DNA of 33,494 bases, from the NCBI GenBank assembly GCA_937899995.1, contig CALCCK010000045.1, forward strand, positions 1 to 33,494, given 5' to 3'. Shown here piece after piece: positions 33,391-33,494 of this stretch. The first letter of the stretch is position 1. Each line of letters starts with the position of its first letter. The notes under the pieces are model-generated. The model made no database searches. It worked only from the letters and a program-made list of their open reading frames with translations, and had not been told where the DNA came from. A program made the position numbers and the translations under genes. The stretch is from an uncultured Gammaproteobacteria bacterium (lineage in GTDB: Bacteria; Pseudomonadota; Gammaproteobacteria; PS1; Pseudothioglobaceae).

Positions 33391-33494
33391 AAAAAAAAAA
33401 AAAAAACAAACAAAGAAAAAAACAAAAAAAAAATAGAAGAAAAGTGTGAGACATTCACAAAACTACCACAAACACCTTGAAATCACACAGACAC
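33391..33494. other. Non-genomic poly-A and noise after adapter
   Basis: A run of A directly after the adapter, then A-rich low-complexity bases and noise. It mirrors the left end (poly-T and noise before the P7 adapter) and is the usual result of a read running off the end of its template. To be trimmed. Confidence 0.9.

Overview
This window is an assembled contig from an AT-rich proteobacterium, most likely a gammaproteobacterium of the sulfur-oxidiser type (SUP05/Thioglobus-like or a related thiotrophic symbiont). That placement is an inference from gene content (hemJ-type protoporphyrinogen oxidase, rppH, trmL, rnfE, a TtrS/TtrR-like two-component pair, a periplasmic rhodanese), from the AT-rich base use and from the compact layout. 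No 16S rRNA or other decisive marker is present. Both ends are not genomic: bases 1-158 and 33333-33494 are Illumina adapter read-through (P7/index adapter at the left, reverse complement of the universal P5 adapter at the right), each followed outwards by a homopolymer run and noise. Real genome sequence is about 159-33332, and the first and last genes (mltD-like lytic transglycosylase, class I fumarase) are cut by the adapters.

Layout, left to right. Minus strand 159-1833: a truncated mltD-like gene, bolA, and a [2Fe-2S]/flavin reductase, divergent from miaA across a symmetric -10 palindrome. miaA meets murD tail to tail. Then on the plus strand a YccA/Bax-inhibitor-like membrane protein and rppH, followed by an amino-acid block hom-thrC-cysM (threonine and cysteine synthesis) with a ClC chloride channel/antiporter directly attached. 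hemJ lies convergent to it. A 1230-residue flavin/iron-sulfur oxidoreductase (DUF3683 type, a GlcD-like plus GlcF/HdrD-like fusion) follows, then a small secreted SCP2-like protein and a convergent gamma-glutamylcyclotransferase-like gene.

After a 362-base intergenic region comes a minus-strand unit (15593-20561) of four tightly packed genes: an active M16 protease, an inactive M16 partner, a TtrS-like sensor kinase with a PhnD-like periplasmic sensor domain, and a TtrR/FixJ-like response regulator. ftsY is divergent from it. A second minus-strand unit is hemC, pterin carbinolamine dehydratase, a two-TM unknown protein and a zinc-type alcohol dehydrogenase/quinone reductase homologue. Divergent from hemC is a secreted thioredoxin-fold protein overlapping argH, then fmt, with trmL convergent.

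The right part holds clpB with a good heat-shock (sigma-32) promoter candidate, an orphan rnfE whose -10 box sits within a long inverted repeat touching the start codon, a periplasmic rhodanese, prmC, and RNase P RNA (rnpB, minus strand), whose -10 box overlaps the stop codon of the upstream truncated fumarase gene. The window is mostly core metabolism and housekeeping. I see no CRISPR array, insertion sequence, phage gene, tRNA or toxin-antitoxin pair. The least ordinary pieces are the M16-TtrSR-like operon, the secreted SCP2-like protein, the DUF3683 fusion, the rnfE-rhodanese pair with its unusual control region, and several apparently leaderless promoters.
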